From assembly GCF_000482745.1 (NCBI RefSeq), contig NZ_AXWQ01000021.1, positions 1 through 16,900 of the forward strand: a stretch of DNA of 16,900 nucleotides, in the 5' to 3' direction. The position numbers were made by a program, and so were the translations under genes. The notes beneath the pieces are model-generated. The model worked only from the letters and a program-made list of their open reading frames with translations. It searched no databases and was not told the origin of the DNA. Below, piece after piece: positions 1-6,960 of the stretch. Positions within the stretch are counted from its first letter, which is position 1, and each line of letters opens with the position of its first letter. This DNA is from Oleidesulfovibrio alaskensis DSM 16109. GTDB lineage: Bacteria > Desulfobacterota > Desulfovibrionia > Desulfovibrionales > Desulfovibrionaceae.

Positions 1-1
1 C

Positions 2-352
2 GGCGTTATACGTGCGGTGCATAGTTACGGGGCCGGAGCCGTAACCGTCATACCTGTGAATGCGGGGGAACCTGTGGCGAAAAACTCCGCAGTTATTGAA
101 AACCTGCCGTTCCCGTATGCCTGCGGCATGACGGCGGAGCCGCAGCTGCATGCCGAAGGCTTCTGGGGAAAGGCCGGATGGATTTTCACCTCTGCCGGTA
201 TCGGTGTTTCGGCATCGGTGCGCGATGACGGGGTGCGGGTGTTTACGGGCGGTGCGGGCCTTGCCTCGCAGCCTGCTTCCATCGGCGGTGATTTCAGCGC
301 GGGTGTGCCCGGACCCGCGCGAATCCGCGCAATTGTACACAGGGGGTATTGA
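2..352 (+). CDS. C-terminal part of an unrecognised protein, probably phage structural
   Basis: The frame is open from the first bases of the window to a TGA at 350-352, so the gene begins upstream and only its last 116 codons are seen. A GTG at 17 could be mistaken for a start, but nothing upstream of it looks like a ribosome binding site. The visible part is rich in Gly, Ala and Val, has no membrane segment, and ends in a short basic tail (RIRAIVHRGY). I do not recognise the family. The phage assignment is inferred from the next gene, which starts one base after this stop and is a DUF4376-like tail-associated protein. It could be the tip of a tail fibre or a small virion protein. Function is not claimed. 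Confidence 0.5.
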   Translation, partial: GVIRAVHSYGAGAVTVIPVNAGEPVAKNSAVIENLPFPYACGMTAEPQLHAEGFWGKAGWIFTSAGIGVSASVRDDGVRVFTGGAGLASQPASIGGDFSAGVPGPARIRAIVHRGY

Positions 353-353
353 T

Positions 354-824
354 ATGCCGGTATATGCCAAGGCGGGCGAAAGTCTGCAGCACATTATGAA
401 TCCGCTGCAGGCGGCAAAGCATCCGGAACTTGTTCTTATGGAGGGGCCGCGCCCTGCCGACGGGTATGTGGCTGCGGATTCCGGCAGGTGGGTACTGTCC
501 CGGGCCGCCCTGCTGCAGGCTGTAAGCGCCGAAAAGAACCGCCGCAGAGACAGCGGCTTTATGCTGGACGGCGTGCTGTGGGACAGCGATTACGCCGCAC
601 GGCTGGCCTATGCGGAAATGGCCGCACGCTTTGCGGCGGCACCGGACTGCACCGTGCACTGGAAGGCCAGCGCGGGCAACTGGGTGATGTTGGATAGCGC
701 GCTGTTTGACAGGGTGCGCACGGCTGCTGAAGCGCATATAGCCGCAGCCTACGAATGGCAGCGGCAGCAGGAGGCCGCGCTGGCATCTGTACCGGATGAA
801 GGGCAGACTGCGGCAGACTGCTGA
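354..824 (+). CDS. DUF4376-like phage tail-associated protein
   Basis: This 156-residue protein starts at ATG 354, seven bases after an AGGGGG ribosome binding site (341-346) and one base after the preceding stop, so the two genes are translationally linked. The C-terminal half (about residues 60-145) has the pattern I associate with DUF4376: a charged stretch, then a hydrophobic-Asp-Gly-hydrophobic-Trp-Asp-Ser-Asp motif (LDGVLWDSD), a Trp-containing turn (WKASAGNWVML), and a long Ala/Glu-rich helix with repeated Gln and His. In phage genomes such proteins sit beside tail-fibre genes, where they are thought to help assembly or to be minor tail components. No holin, lysin or integrase follows, so this is the last recognisable gene of the left-hand phage module. 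The family call is from pattern memory and moderately sure; the molecular role is unknown. Confidence 0.6.
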   Translation: MPVYAKAGESLQHIMNPLQAAKHPELVLMEGPRPADGYVAADSGRWVLSRAALLQAVSAEKNRRRDSGFMLDGVLWDSDYAARLAYAEMAARFAAAPDCTVHWKASAGNWVMLDSALFDRVRTAAEAHIAAAYEWQRQQEAALASVPDEGQTAADC

Positions 825-976
825 CCTGCCTGCGTGCGTGGCTGTGACGGGCTTTTTTGCCGGCAGAAGATACCGGCGAAGACACCGGCGGTGATACGGG
901 GAGCCCGTGCACAGGCATTGCGGCATACGCCTGCCCGGCCGGTTATGGCAGGCGGCAGCAGCCGGAAAAGCTGATC

Positions 977-1009
977 CTGAACCGCGGGGCATTACGCCCT
1001 GCGGTTCAG
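977..1009 (-). terminator. Hairpin overlapping the lipoprotein stop codon
   Basis: CTGAACCGCGGGGC (977-990) pairs with GCCCTGCGGTTCAG (996-1009) around a five-base loop, giving 14 pairs including one G-U. The stop codon of the minus-strand lipoprotein gene (1006-1008) lies inside the stem. On the minus strand a short T run (TTTT) follows some eight bases after the stem, which is weak for an intrinsic terminator. It most likely ends or stabilises the lipoprotein mRNA, and it also lies at the end of the phage module on the other strand. Confidence 0.6.
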
Positions 1010-1158
1010 TTGTCTCTGTATTCCGTGCTTACGTCCACCTGTCCGCTGACTTTTACCGTTTGCTGATCTGCTCTGTCAGGATTATGCGCGCAGCCGGCAG
1101 CCAGCACGGCTGTCAGTATCAGGGATAATAAAAAAAGAGTGTGTTGTGCGGCTTTCAT
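1006..1158 (-). CDS. Small lipoprotein, 50 residues
   Basis: The minus strand encodes 50 residues from ATG at 1158 to TGA at 1006-1008. A GGAG ribosome binding site lies eight bases upstream of the ATG. The N-terminus is a textbook lipoprotein signal: a short start with one Lys, a hydrophobic stretch (TLFLLSLILTAVLA), and the lipobox LAAGC with Cys at about residue 23. The mature part is only about 28 residues, polar and mildly charged (CAHNPDRADQQTVKVSGQVD and on), with a short beta-like VKVSGQVDV stretch. It would be lipidated and anchored to a membrane facing the periplasm. The gene stands alone between the phage module and the GGDEF gene and reads against both. Function is unknown; tiny lipoproteins of this kind are common but poorly characterised. 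The ribosome binding site, lipobox and terminator together make it a convincing gene. Confidence 0.8.
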   Translation of the reverse strand: MKAAQHTLFLLSLILTAVLAAGCAHNPDRADQQTVKVSGQVDVSTEYRDN

Positions 1159-1572
1159 GGCTGTTGCTCCGTTGTTTTTCTGCCGGTGTGCTGTCTTTAC
1201 TGTGTGGCTGTGCAGGCGCGGCGCAGCGTTGCTACCGGTTCCGCTATGCCTCAGAGTGCTGCCGCATGCAAGTGCAGGTGCGGGGTCGCATGATGGGGGC
1301 GCCGTTTTTTATACAAGCATAGACAGCTTTTATGATGGCATTTCGGCCTTGCGTTGTGTAAAATCTGCAGTACGGTTTTTTGCCTGCGATGCGGTGGTGC
1401 ATATATGCGCCGCCTTTGCGCACCGCGGGTTATCTATGTGTTTCAGGGCCCGTATGGCCGGTTCGGTACCGCGGCACCCTGATGCGGCTTTGTGTGCGCC
1501 CGGCATGCTGCTGATGTATTGTCTGACATGCTGCCGGTCAGATACCGCGGTTACCCTTGGGGAATGTAAACT
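1159..1572. other. 414-bp stretch with no convincing gene
   Basis: It should hold the promoter of the lipoprotein (leftward) and of the GGDEF gene (rightward). A plus-strand open frame runs from 1139 to 1576, but its product is Cys-rich, low in charged residues and antisense to the lipoprotein, so I do not call it. The stretch around 1305-1390 is richer in A and T (TTTTTTATACAAG, TGTAAAATC) and is the likeliest promoter area. An inverted repeat TCTGAC-N9-GTCAGA (1522-1542) lies 30 bases before the GGDEF start. The word TACCGCGG occurs twice (near 1468 and 1543) followed by similar bases. No tRNA or att-like repeat was recognised. Confidence 0.4.
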
Positions 1573-2832
1573 GTGACTGACAATAATCAAGACCTTGTAC
1601 AAGAGCACGAAGGGCTGGCAGGGCTGCCTGTTGAGCAGCCGCCTCCGCCGTCGTTCATACGCATCTTCTGGCTGCCCGTAATATTGTATGCCGGATTTGT
1701 GCTTCTTTTTGTTTATTGGGCCGGTGCCGAAGCGGAAAAAGAAGCTCTTGCCGACCTTGATGCCCGTCTGCGGGTGGCGGCCGTGGCGTTGCCGGGCATG
1801 CTTGCCTCAGATTTTCATGACCGGGCTATAGCCCCAGGTTCTGTGGGGATTGATGAAGAGCTGAAGAACCGCGAGCGCTTTAACAGGTATGCCGCGGAAG
1901 CAGGGATGATATACGTCTACACGCTTGTCCAGTTCCGCGACGGGTTCTGTTTTTCGTCGCCCACTGTGACAGTGGAAGAAGCGCAGGAACGCCGTTCGTG
2001 GTTTTTCTACCCGTACGAAAATCCGCCTCCGGCGTTTATGAAAGCCCTGCAGACCAACACGGCGCAGTATGTTTCGTATGCCGACGAATGGGGCCGCTTC
2101 CGCTCTGTTGCGGTGCCTATGACATCTCCTTCGGGACGGCGGTACCTTGCCTGTGCCGATATCCAGCTGCAAGAGGTGCACGAGGAAATCCGCCAGCGGC
2201 AGCAGTTCGCTTTGCTGGCGTCGCTCGGCTTCATGCTGCTGGGAGTGCCTTTTCTGCTTGCCGGGCGGCAGGCTGTGGCAATCTATGCCCGGTATTCGTT
2301 GGGAATTCTGAGCAGAAATATGAAACTGAAGCGTCTGGCGGAGCATGACAGCCTGACAGGACTGCTTAACAGAGTGTCTTTTTTCCGTGTGGTGGATCAG
2401 CGTATTCTTATGATGCGTCAGGTCGGCGCGCAGGGGGCGCTGCTGATGATAGATATTGATGACTTCAAGGAGATCAACAGCAGGCACGGGCATCTTTTCG
2501 GTGATGAGGTGCTGCTGGGAGTCAGCCATATCTTGCGTCAGACCGCCCGCAAACAGGATACTGCGGGGCGGTACGGCGGCGAGGAGCTTATGCTGTTTCT
2601 GCCCGATGCCAGCGCGGATGCCGCCCGTTCTGTGGCGGAGAGGCTGTGCGCACAGGTGGGCGAGATGCCGTTCACATTTCAGGGACGCACCATCCGGTGC
2701 ACCGTCAGCATAGGTGTGGCGCATTTTACCGCGCCTTCCGATATGGCCATGGGCTATGCAGAAGTGGCGGACAATGCCCTGCGGCAGGCCAAACGGCATG
2801 GAAAAAACAACGTTGTGGTGCTCGGGGCCTGA
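1573..2832 (+). CDS. Membrane-bound diguanylate cyclase (GGDEF)
   Basis: The 419-residue product should make cyclic di-GMP from two GTP. It starts at GTG 1573, eight bases after a GGGGAA element. Domain order: cytoplasmic N-terminus, membrane helix at about 28-50, periplasmic sensor of about 160 residues that looks like a single Cache-type fold, second membrane helix at about 212-235, then a GGDEF domain to the end. The catalytic loop reads GGEEL at 335-339, an accepted active variant, and RKQD at 326-329 sits exactly five residues before it, which is the usual position of the RxxD inhibitory site. Activity and product inhibition are therefore both expected. The signal bound by the sensor cannot be read from the sequence. 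The gene is alone, transcribed toward the transaldolase, and shares its terminator. An EAL protein with the opposite activity is encoded about 4 kb downstream. Confidence 0.9.
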   Translation: MTDNNQDLVQEHEGLAGLPVEQPPPPSFIRIFWLPVILYAGFVLLFVYWAGAEAEKEALADLDARLRVAAVALPGMLASDFHDRAIAPGSVGIDEELKNRERFNRYAAEAGMIYVYTLVQFRDGFCFSSPTVTVEEAQERRSWFFYPYENPPPAFMKALQTNTAQYVSYADEWGRFRSVAVPMTSPSGRRYLACADIQLQEVHEEIRQRQQFALLASLGFMLLGVPFLLAGRQAVAIYARYSLGILSRNMKLKRLAEHDSLTGLLNRVSFFRVVDQRILMMRQVGAQGALLMIDIDDFKEINSRHGHLFGDEVLLGVSHILRQTARKQDTAGRYGGEELMLFLPDASADAARSVAERLCAQVGEMPFTFQGRTIRCTVSIGVAHFTAPSDMAMGYAEVADNALRQAKRHGKNNVVVLGA

Positions 2833-2854
2833 TGTCCGCAAGTGCCGTATGTCT

Positions 2855-2892
2855 CCCCCGCACGGCAGCATACGCCGTGCGGGGGCTTTTTT
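2855..2892. terminator. Strong intrinsic terminator between convergent genes
   Basis: CCCCCGCACGGC (2855-2866) and GCCGTGCGGGGG (2874-2885) form a perfect 12-bp stem around a seven-base loop, followed by C and six T. It lies 22 bases after the GGDEF stop and 17 bases before the transaldolase stop. The T run serves the plus strand best; for the minus strand only the stem is available. Confidence 0.9.
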
Positions 2893-2909
2893 AATATCGC
2901 ACTGTCAGA

Positions 2910-3557
2910 CTACGACTGCGTAAGCTTGTTCCAGTCGGCAAGAAATGCATCAAGGCCGGAATCTGTGAGCGGGTGATGCATAAGCTGTCTGAGCACCGTG
3001 TAGGGCACTGTGACCACATCCGCCCCCACCAGCGCGCTGTCCAGCACGTGCTGGGCGTGGCGTATGCTGGCGGCCAGTATTTTTGTTTCGTAGCCGTAGT
3101 TGTCAAAAATGGTGCGTATCTGGCTGACAATCTCCATACCTTCATGCCCTATGCCGTCCAGCCTGCCCAGAAAAGGGCTGACATAGGTTGCTCCGGCTTT
3201 GGCGGCCAGAAGTGCCTGCATGGCCGAAAAAACCAGCGTCACATTGGTTTTTATGCCTTTGCCGGTCAGAGTGCGGGTGGCGATAAGGCCTTCGGCGGTC
3301 ATGGGCACCTTGATGACCACATTATCGCCGTAACGCACCAGTTCTTCCGCTTCGCGCAGCATGCCTTCAGCATCCGGACTGATTACCTCCAGACTGACAG
3401 GGCCGTCGACCTCGTCGCAGATCTGCTGCATGCGTTTTTTCCAGTCGCCGCCCTGCCGTGAAAGCAGAGTGGGGTTGGTGGTTACTCCGTCAATAAGTCC
3501 CTGCTTTCCGGCCAGACGTATTTCGTCCAGATCGGCGGTATCGAGAAAAAATTCCAT
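2910..3557 (-). CDS. talC: Transaldolase, small TalC/FSA-type
   Basis: The product is 215 residues, the usual size of the small transaldolase/fructose-6-phosphate aldolase family, which transfers a dihydroxyacetone unit between sugar phosphates in the cytoplasm. The start is ATG at 3557, six bases after AAGGAG; the open frame continues further upstream but has no support there. The N-terminus MEFFLDTADLDEI with Asp6, the TTNPT motif at 26-30, the Schiff-base lysine Lys83 in VVIKVPMT, and the VSPFLGR segment are all typical. At the position that separates the subgroups this protein has Glu57 (VSLEV); true FSA enzymes carry Gln there, so transaldolase activity is the better guess. It would supply the non-oxidative pentose phosphate pathway, for example for pentoses in nucleotide synthesis. 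It is monocistronic, diverging from the histidine kinase and converging on the GGDEF gene. Confidence 0.92.
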   Translation of the reverse strand: MEFFLDTADLDEIRLAGKQGLIDGVTTNPTLLSRQGGDWKKRMQQICDEVDGPVSLEVISPDAEGMLREAEELVRYGDNVVIKVPMTAEGLIATRTLTGKGIKTNVTLVFSAMQALLAAKAGATYVSPFLGRLDGIGHEGMEIVSQIRTIFDNYGYETKILAASIRHAQHVLDSALVGADVVTVPYTVLRQLMHHPLTDSGLDAFLADWNKLTQS

Positions 3558-3755
3558 ATACGTCTCCTTGGATACGCTGCGCACCGCATGGTGAAAGGGG
3601 CAGCTGTTGTGTCTTATGTTACTGCCAGCGTAGCACGCCGCGCCCCGTATGTCTGCATGGTCAGAGGTGGTATGTGACTTTGCGTGCCGGTGCGGATAAT
3701 AATAACAGCCGGCCTGCCGGACGGATATACTGGCCATAACGTACCGGAGGTTCCG

Positions 3756-6221
3756 ATGTACAGCGCCGACAGATACCCCGTCCGCAGCCGCCGGAAGTGC
3801 TTTTCGTGCGGCATGCAGGGCCATGCATGCAGGCTCCGGACCGTTTGCGTGCGGGCCGTGTGCGCCGTCTGGCTGATTGCTCTGTACGCGGCCGGTGCCG
3901 TGGCTGCTCCTGCCGTTGCGGCCGCTGCCGTGGGGGGCGCTCCGGCACGGGCGCTGCTTGTTTCATCTTATCACCCGGGATTCCCGACTTTTTTTGACCA
4001 GATAGCGGGCCTGCGTTCTCAGCTTGATGCCGCCGGAGTGCTGCTGGATGTGGAATTTATGGATTCCAAGCGGTTTGCTCCCGAAAAGGTTTCGCCCCTG
4101 TTCAAAGACATGCTGAAGCGCAAGCTGGCGGTACTGCCGCCGTATGATATCGTGTTCTGTGCCGATGATAACGCGCTGCAGTTCATGCTTGAGCACGGCA
4201 GAGAGCTTTTCCCCCTTACTCCGTGCATTTTTATGGGCATCAACAATGTGGGGCTGGCTGTCTCGCTGCGGCAGGATGAACTGTTTACCGGCGTGGTGGA
4301 ATCTGTATCCGTGACGCAGACCCTTGCGCTGGTGCGGCAGCTTTTTCCTCAGATGACCGGCGTTGCTGTGCTGGTGGACGGCACTCCCAGCGGACAGGGT
4401 GACCTGAAAACCGTTCTGGCTGCGGAACGGGACTTTCCGGAACTCAGCTTTTCGGTGATTTCTCTGCAGGATATGAGCTGGGATGCCTTTGGCGCGGCAC
4501 TGGAAAAGGTGCCGTCGACCAGCGCTGCACTGCTGCTGTCGGCGTATGTCGATGCCGCCGGCGAACGCAGAACATTTGAGTCATCGTTGGATTTTATAGC
4601 TGCCCACCTGCGTGTTCCGCTGCTGCATCTGTGGGAGCACGGCATAGGAGAGGGCGTGCTGGGGGGGCGTGTGGTCAGCCATCACGAACAGGGACGGTTA
4701 GCCGGCATGCTGGGGCTGCGGGTGATGCGGGGCGAATCCGCTGCCGTGGTGCCGGTGGTGCGCGGTGATGCGGCTAACAGATATATTTTTGATTTCAGAC
4801 AGCTGGAAAAATTCGGCGTGCGGCTGTCGCGCCTGCCTGAAGGCAGTGAAATACGGTATCGCAGCAGTACGGTATGGGAGCGTAACCGCTGGGGCATTAT
4901 CATCGCTGTGCTGGTGGTGCTGCTGCAGGCACTGGTCATACTCATGCTGCATACGAGCAGGCGCCGTCTGCGCGACAGTGAAGAGGAACTGCGCCTGTGG
5001 GGTGTGGTGTTCCGCCATGCGGGGTGGGGCATAGCGCTGGGGGTGGGCGATGATGACAGGCTGACTCTTGTGAACCCCAGATATGCCGAGATGCACGGGT
5101 ATACCGTGGAAGAGATGCAGGGCATGTCGGTGCTGGAGCTGTATCCGCAGCGGGAATGGGCCGCACTGAAAAGCCAGCGTGCGCGTGCGCTGGCAGACGG
5201 CCGCGCAGAACAGGAAAGCGTGCACCTGCGTAAGGACGGCAGCAGTTTTCCGGCGTGGGTTGATATTTCCGTCGTACGCGGCAGTTCGGGCGGCGTTACT
5301 TACAGAGTGGTGAATGTGCAGGACATATCGGAGCGGGTGCGTACACAGGAACTGCTGGTTGAAACGGAAAAAATGATGTCTGTGGGCGGACTGGCAGCAG
5401 GTATGGCGCACGAGATAAATAACCCTCTGGGTATTGTGCTGCAGAGTGTGCAGAACATGCAGCGCCGCCTTGACCCGTCACTGGAAGCCAACGCACGCGA
5501 AGCAGCAGCCTGCGGGGTGAATCTGGAAAATGTGCAGACGTACATGGAGCGGCGCAGCATTATGCGCTCGCTCGAGCATATCCGCGAGGCAGGACTGCGT
5601 GCGGCCGAGATAGTACGCAACATGCTGGATTTCACCAGACGCAACGATGCCGGACGCAGCACCTGCGACATTGCCGTGCTGCTGGAAAAGGTGCTGATGC
5701 TGGGGGCCAGCGACTACGACCTGAGCAAAAAATATGACTTCAGGAATATACGCATAGTAAAGGATATTGAAGCGGACCTGCCCGCCGTACCATGTGTGCG
5801 CACAGAGATTGAACAGGTTTTTTTCAATATCATCCGTAATGGTGCCGAAGCCATGAGTGAACACCCCGTGGCAGGCAGGGTGCCCACCCTTGTCATCTGC
5901 GCGCGCCGTTCCGGCCGCTGGCTGCTGGTCGCCATACGGGACAACGGGCCGGGCATGTCCGGCGAGGTGCGCAGAAGAGTGTTCGAGCCTTTTTTCACCA
6001 CCAAGCCGGCAGGCAGAGGTACCGGTCTGGGGCTTTCGGTGTCGTATTTCATCATCACGCGTAACCACGGCGGCAGGATAGAGGTGCACTCGACACCTTA
6101 CGAAGGCTCCGTCTTTCTGGTGGCCTTGCCTGTTTCGGGGCAGCCCGCCGGGGCGGATGACGCTCCTGATTTTCCCCTTATGGATGAACTGAGCCGCAGG
6201 GCGTTGCTCGGTGCGGGCTAG
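3756..6221 (+). CDS. Sensor histidine kinase with periplasmic binding domain and PAS
   Basis: The start is ATG 3756, five bases after CGGAGG (3745-3750), giving 821 residues; an earlier in-frame ATG at 3684 lacks such a site. An unusually long N-terminal segment has Cys15, Cys18, Cys25 and Cys31 before the hydrophobic export signal (about 30-50). Then follow a periplasmic ABC-substrate-binding-like domain (about 60-345, beginning ARALLVSSYHPGFPTFFDQI), a membrane helix at about 379-399, a PAS domain (about 416-525), a HisKA domain with phosphoacceptor His552 in MAHEINNP, and a HATPase domain with N-box Asn691/Asn695, DNGPG at 729 and GTGLGL at 755. The HisKA hairpin holds a 35-residue insertion that I recall from other delta-proteobacterial kinases. 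It should sense a small solute outside and phosphorylate a response regulator, but no regulator gene is adjacent, so it is an orphan kinase. Confidence 0.93.
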   Translation: MYSADRYPVRSRRKCFSCGMQGHACRLRTVCVRAVCAVWLIALYAAGAVAAPAVAAAAVGGAPARALLVSSYHPGFPTFFDQIAGLRSQLDAAGVLLDVEFMDSKRFAPEKVSPLFKDMLKRKLAVLPPYDIVFCADDNALQFMLEHGRELFPLTPCIFMGINNVGLAVSLRQDELFTGVVESVSVTQTLALVRQLFPQMTGVAVLVDGTPSGQGDLKTVLAAERDFPELSFSVISLQDMSWDAFGAALEKVPSTSAALLLSAYVDAAGERRTFESSLDFIAAHLRVPLLHLWEHGIGEGVLGGRVVSHHEQGRLAGMLGLRVMRGESAAVVPVVRGDAANRYIFDFRQLEKFGVRLSRLPEGSEIRYRSSTVWERNRWGIIIAVLVVLLQALVILMLHTSRRRLRDSEEELRLWGVVFRHAGWGIALGVGDDDRLTLVNPRYAEMHGYTVEEMQGMSVLELYPQREWAALKSQRARALADGRAEQESVHLRKDGSSFPAWVDISVVRGSSGGVTYRVVNVQDISERVRTQELLVETEKMMSVGGLAAGMAHEINNPLGIVLQSVQNMQRRLDPSLEANAREAAACGVNLENVQTYMERRSIMRSLEHIREAGLRAAEIVRNMLDFTRRNDAGRSTCDIAVLLEKVLMLGASDYDLSKKYDFRNIRIVKDIEADLPAVPCVRTEIEQVFFNIIRNGAEAMSEHPVAGRVPTLVICARRSGRWLLVAIRDNGPGMSGEVRRRVFEPFFTTKPAGRGTGLGLSVSYFIITRNHGGRIEVHSTPYEGSVFLVALPVSGQPAGADDAPDFPLMDELSRRALLGAG

Positions 6222-6371
6222 ACGGTTATTCTGTCAGCCTTTTCTTGACGGAAAGGGCGACAATACTGTTTACTTGGCCCGTCGCGGCGGACCGCTGCGC
6301 TCCGTGTTCTGCGCGGTGCGCAGGCTGTGCGGCCTGATGATTTTTGTGCGGGGATACAGGAGAAAAGTCGG

Positions 6372-6884
6372 ATGGACAAATGGCTCAGAATTTTGCTGGA
6401 ACTGCTGCCTGTACAGGTTTTTGCGCTGGCATGGCGGTGGGAGGGCAGCAGCGGGCCTGACGGCTGGATGATTCCGTATGCCGCCGGAGCTGTTGCGGCC
6501 CTGCTGTGCACCGGTGTGCTGCTGTGGCGGCGCGTGCTGCTGGACAGAATACTGCTGGGGGTCAATCTGGCCATTGCCCTTGCCGGACTGGGCCTTTACT
6601 GCGGCACCCCCGGTCTGCCCGGCCTTTTGGGCGACCTGCGCGGCGCCGGTTTTTTTATCATGATTCTGCTTACCGCCGGCGTCACCTATCTTACCCGACC
6701 TGCGGCATTGCTGCATCTGGAACGCGGAACGTGGGAACCGTGGGACAGATACATGCTGCTCTGTTCGCTGGGGGCATTTGCGCTCGCCTTCATCACCCGT
6801 ACCGCCCCACTTGTGAATGCTTTTTTGCTGGCGCTTCTTTTTGTGGCCCGCGGCAGCCTGCAAAGTGCGGCACGGCGCGTCTGA
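6372..6884 (+). CDS. Small integral membrane protein of unknown function
   Basis: The product is 170 residues from ATG 6372, nine bases after AGGAG (6358-6362). It is strongly hydrophobic with about four to five membrane helices: roughly 32-52, 58-78, 92-112, 133-150 and 151-165, linked by short loops such as GTPGLPGLLGDLRG. Arginines cluster at helix ends (RRVLLDR, TRPAALLHLER, SAARRV). I recognise no family or catalytic motif. It lies 150 bases after the histidine kinase and 76 bases before the EAL gene, all on the same strand with no terminator between them, so the three may be co-transcribed. It could be a partner of the sensory proteins, but nothing in the sequence proves it. Confidence 0.75.
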   Translation: MDKWLRILLELLPVQVFALAWRWEGSSGPDGWMIPYAAGAVAALLCTGVLLWRRVLLDRILLGVNLAIALAGLGLYCGTPGLPGLLGDLRGAGFFIMILLTAGVTYLTRPAALLHLERGTWEPWDRYMLLCSLGAFALAFITRTAPLVNAFLLALLFVARGSLQSAARRV

Positions 6885-6960
6885 CGCGCCTGTATGCCTG
6901 CGGGTTGTCCGGTGTCTGAAAGGTGTGCATGTCTTTTGATCAAGCGAGGTTGCCTGCAGG

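Noticed and set aside
857..1066. Plus-strand frame with a repeated Asp-Thr-Gly motif near its start
   Set aside because: No start signal, overlaps the lipoprotein hairpin and gene on the other strand, and the repeat is only three short units.
1139..1576. Open plus-strand frame of 145 codons ahead of the GGDEF gene, overlapping its start by four bases
   Set aside because: No ribosome binding site, Cys-rich and charge-poor product, antisense to the well-supported lipoprotein gene. The four-base overlap was tempting but appears accidental.
1807..2871. Long minus-strand open frame of 354 codons opposite the GGDEF gene
   Set aside because: It is a shadow of the GC-rich coding frame; its product is His/Arg/Gln-rich and lacks any domain, while the plus strand encodes a complete GGDEF protein.
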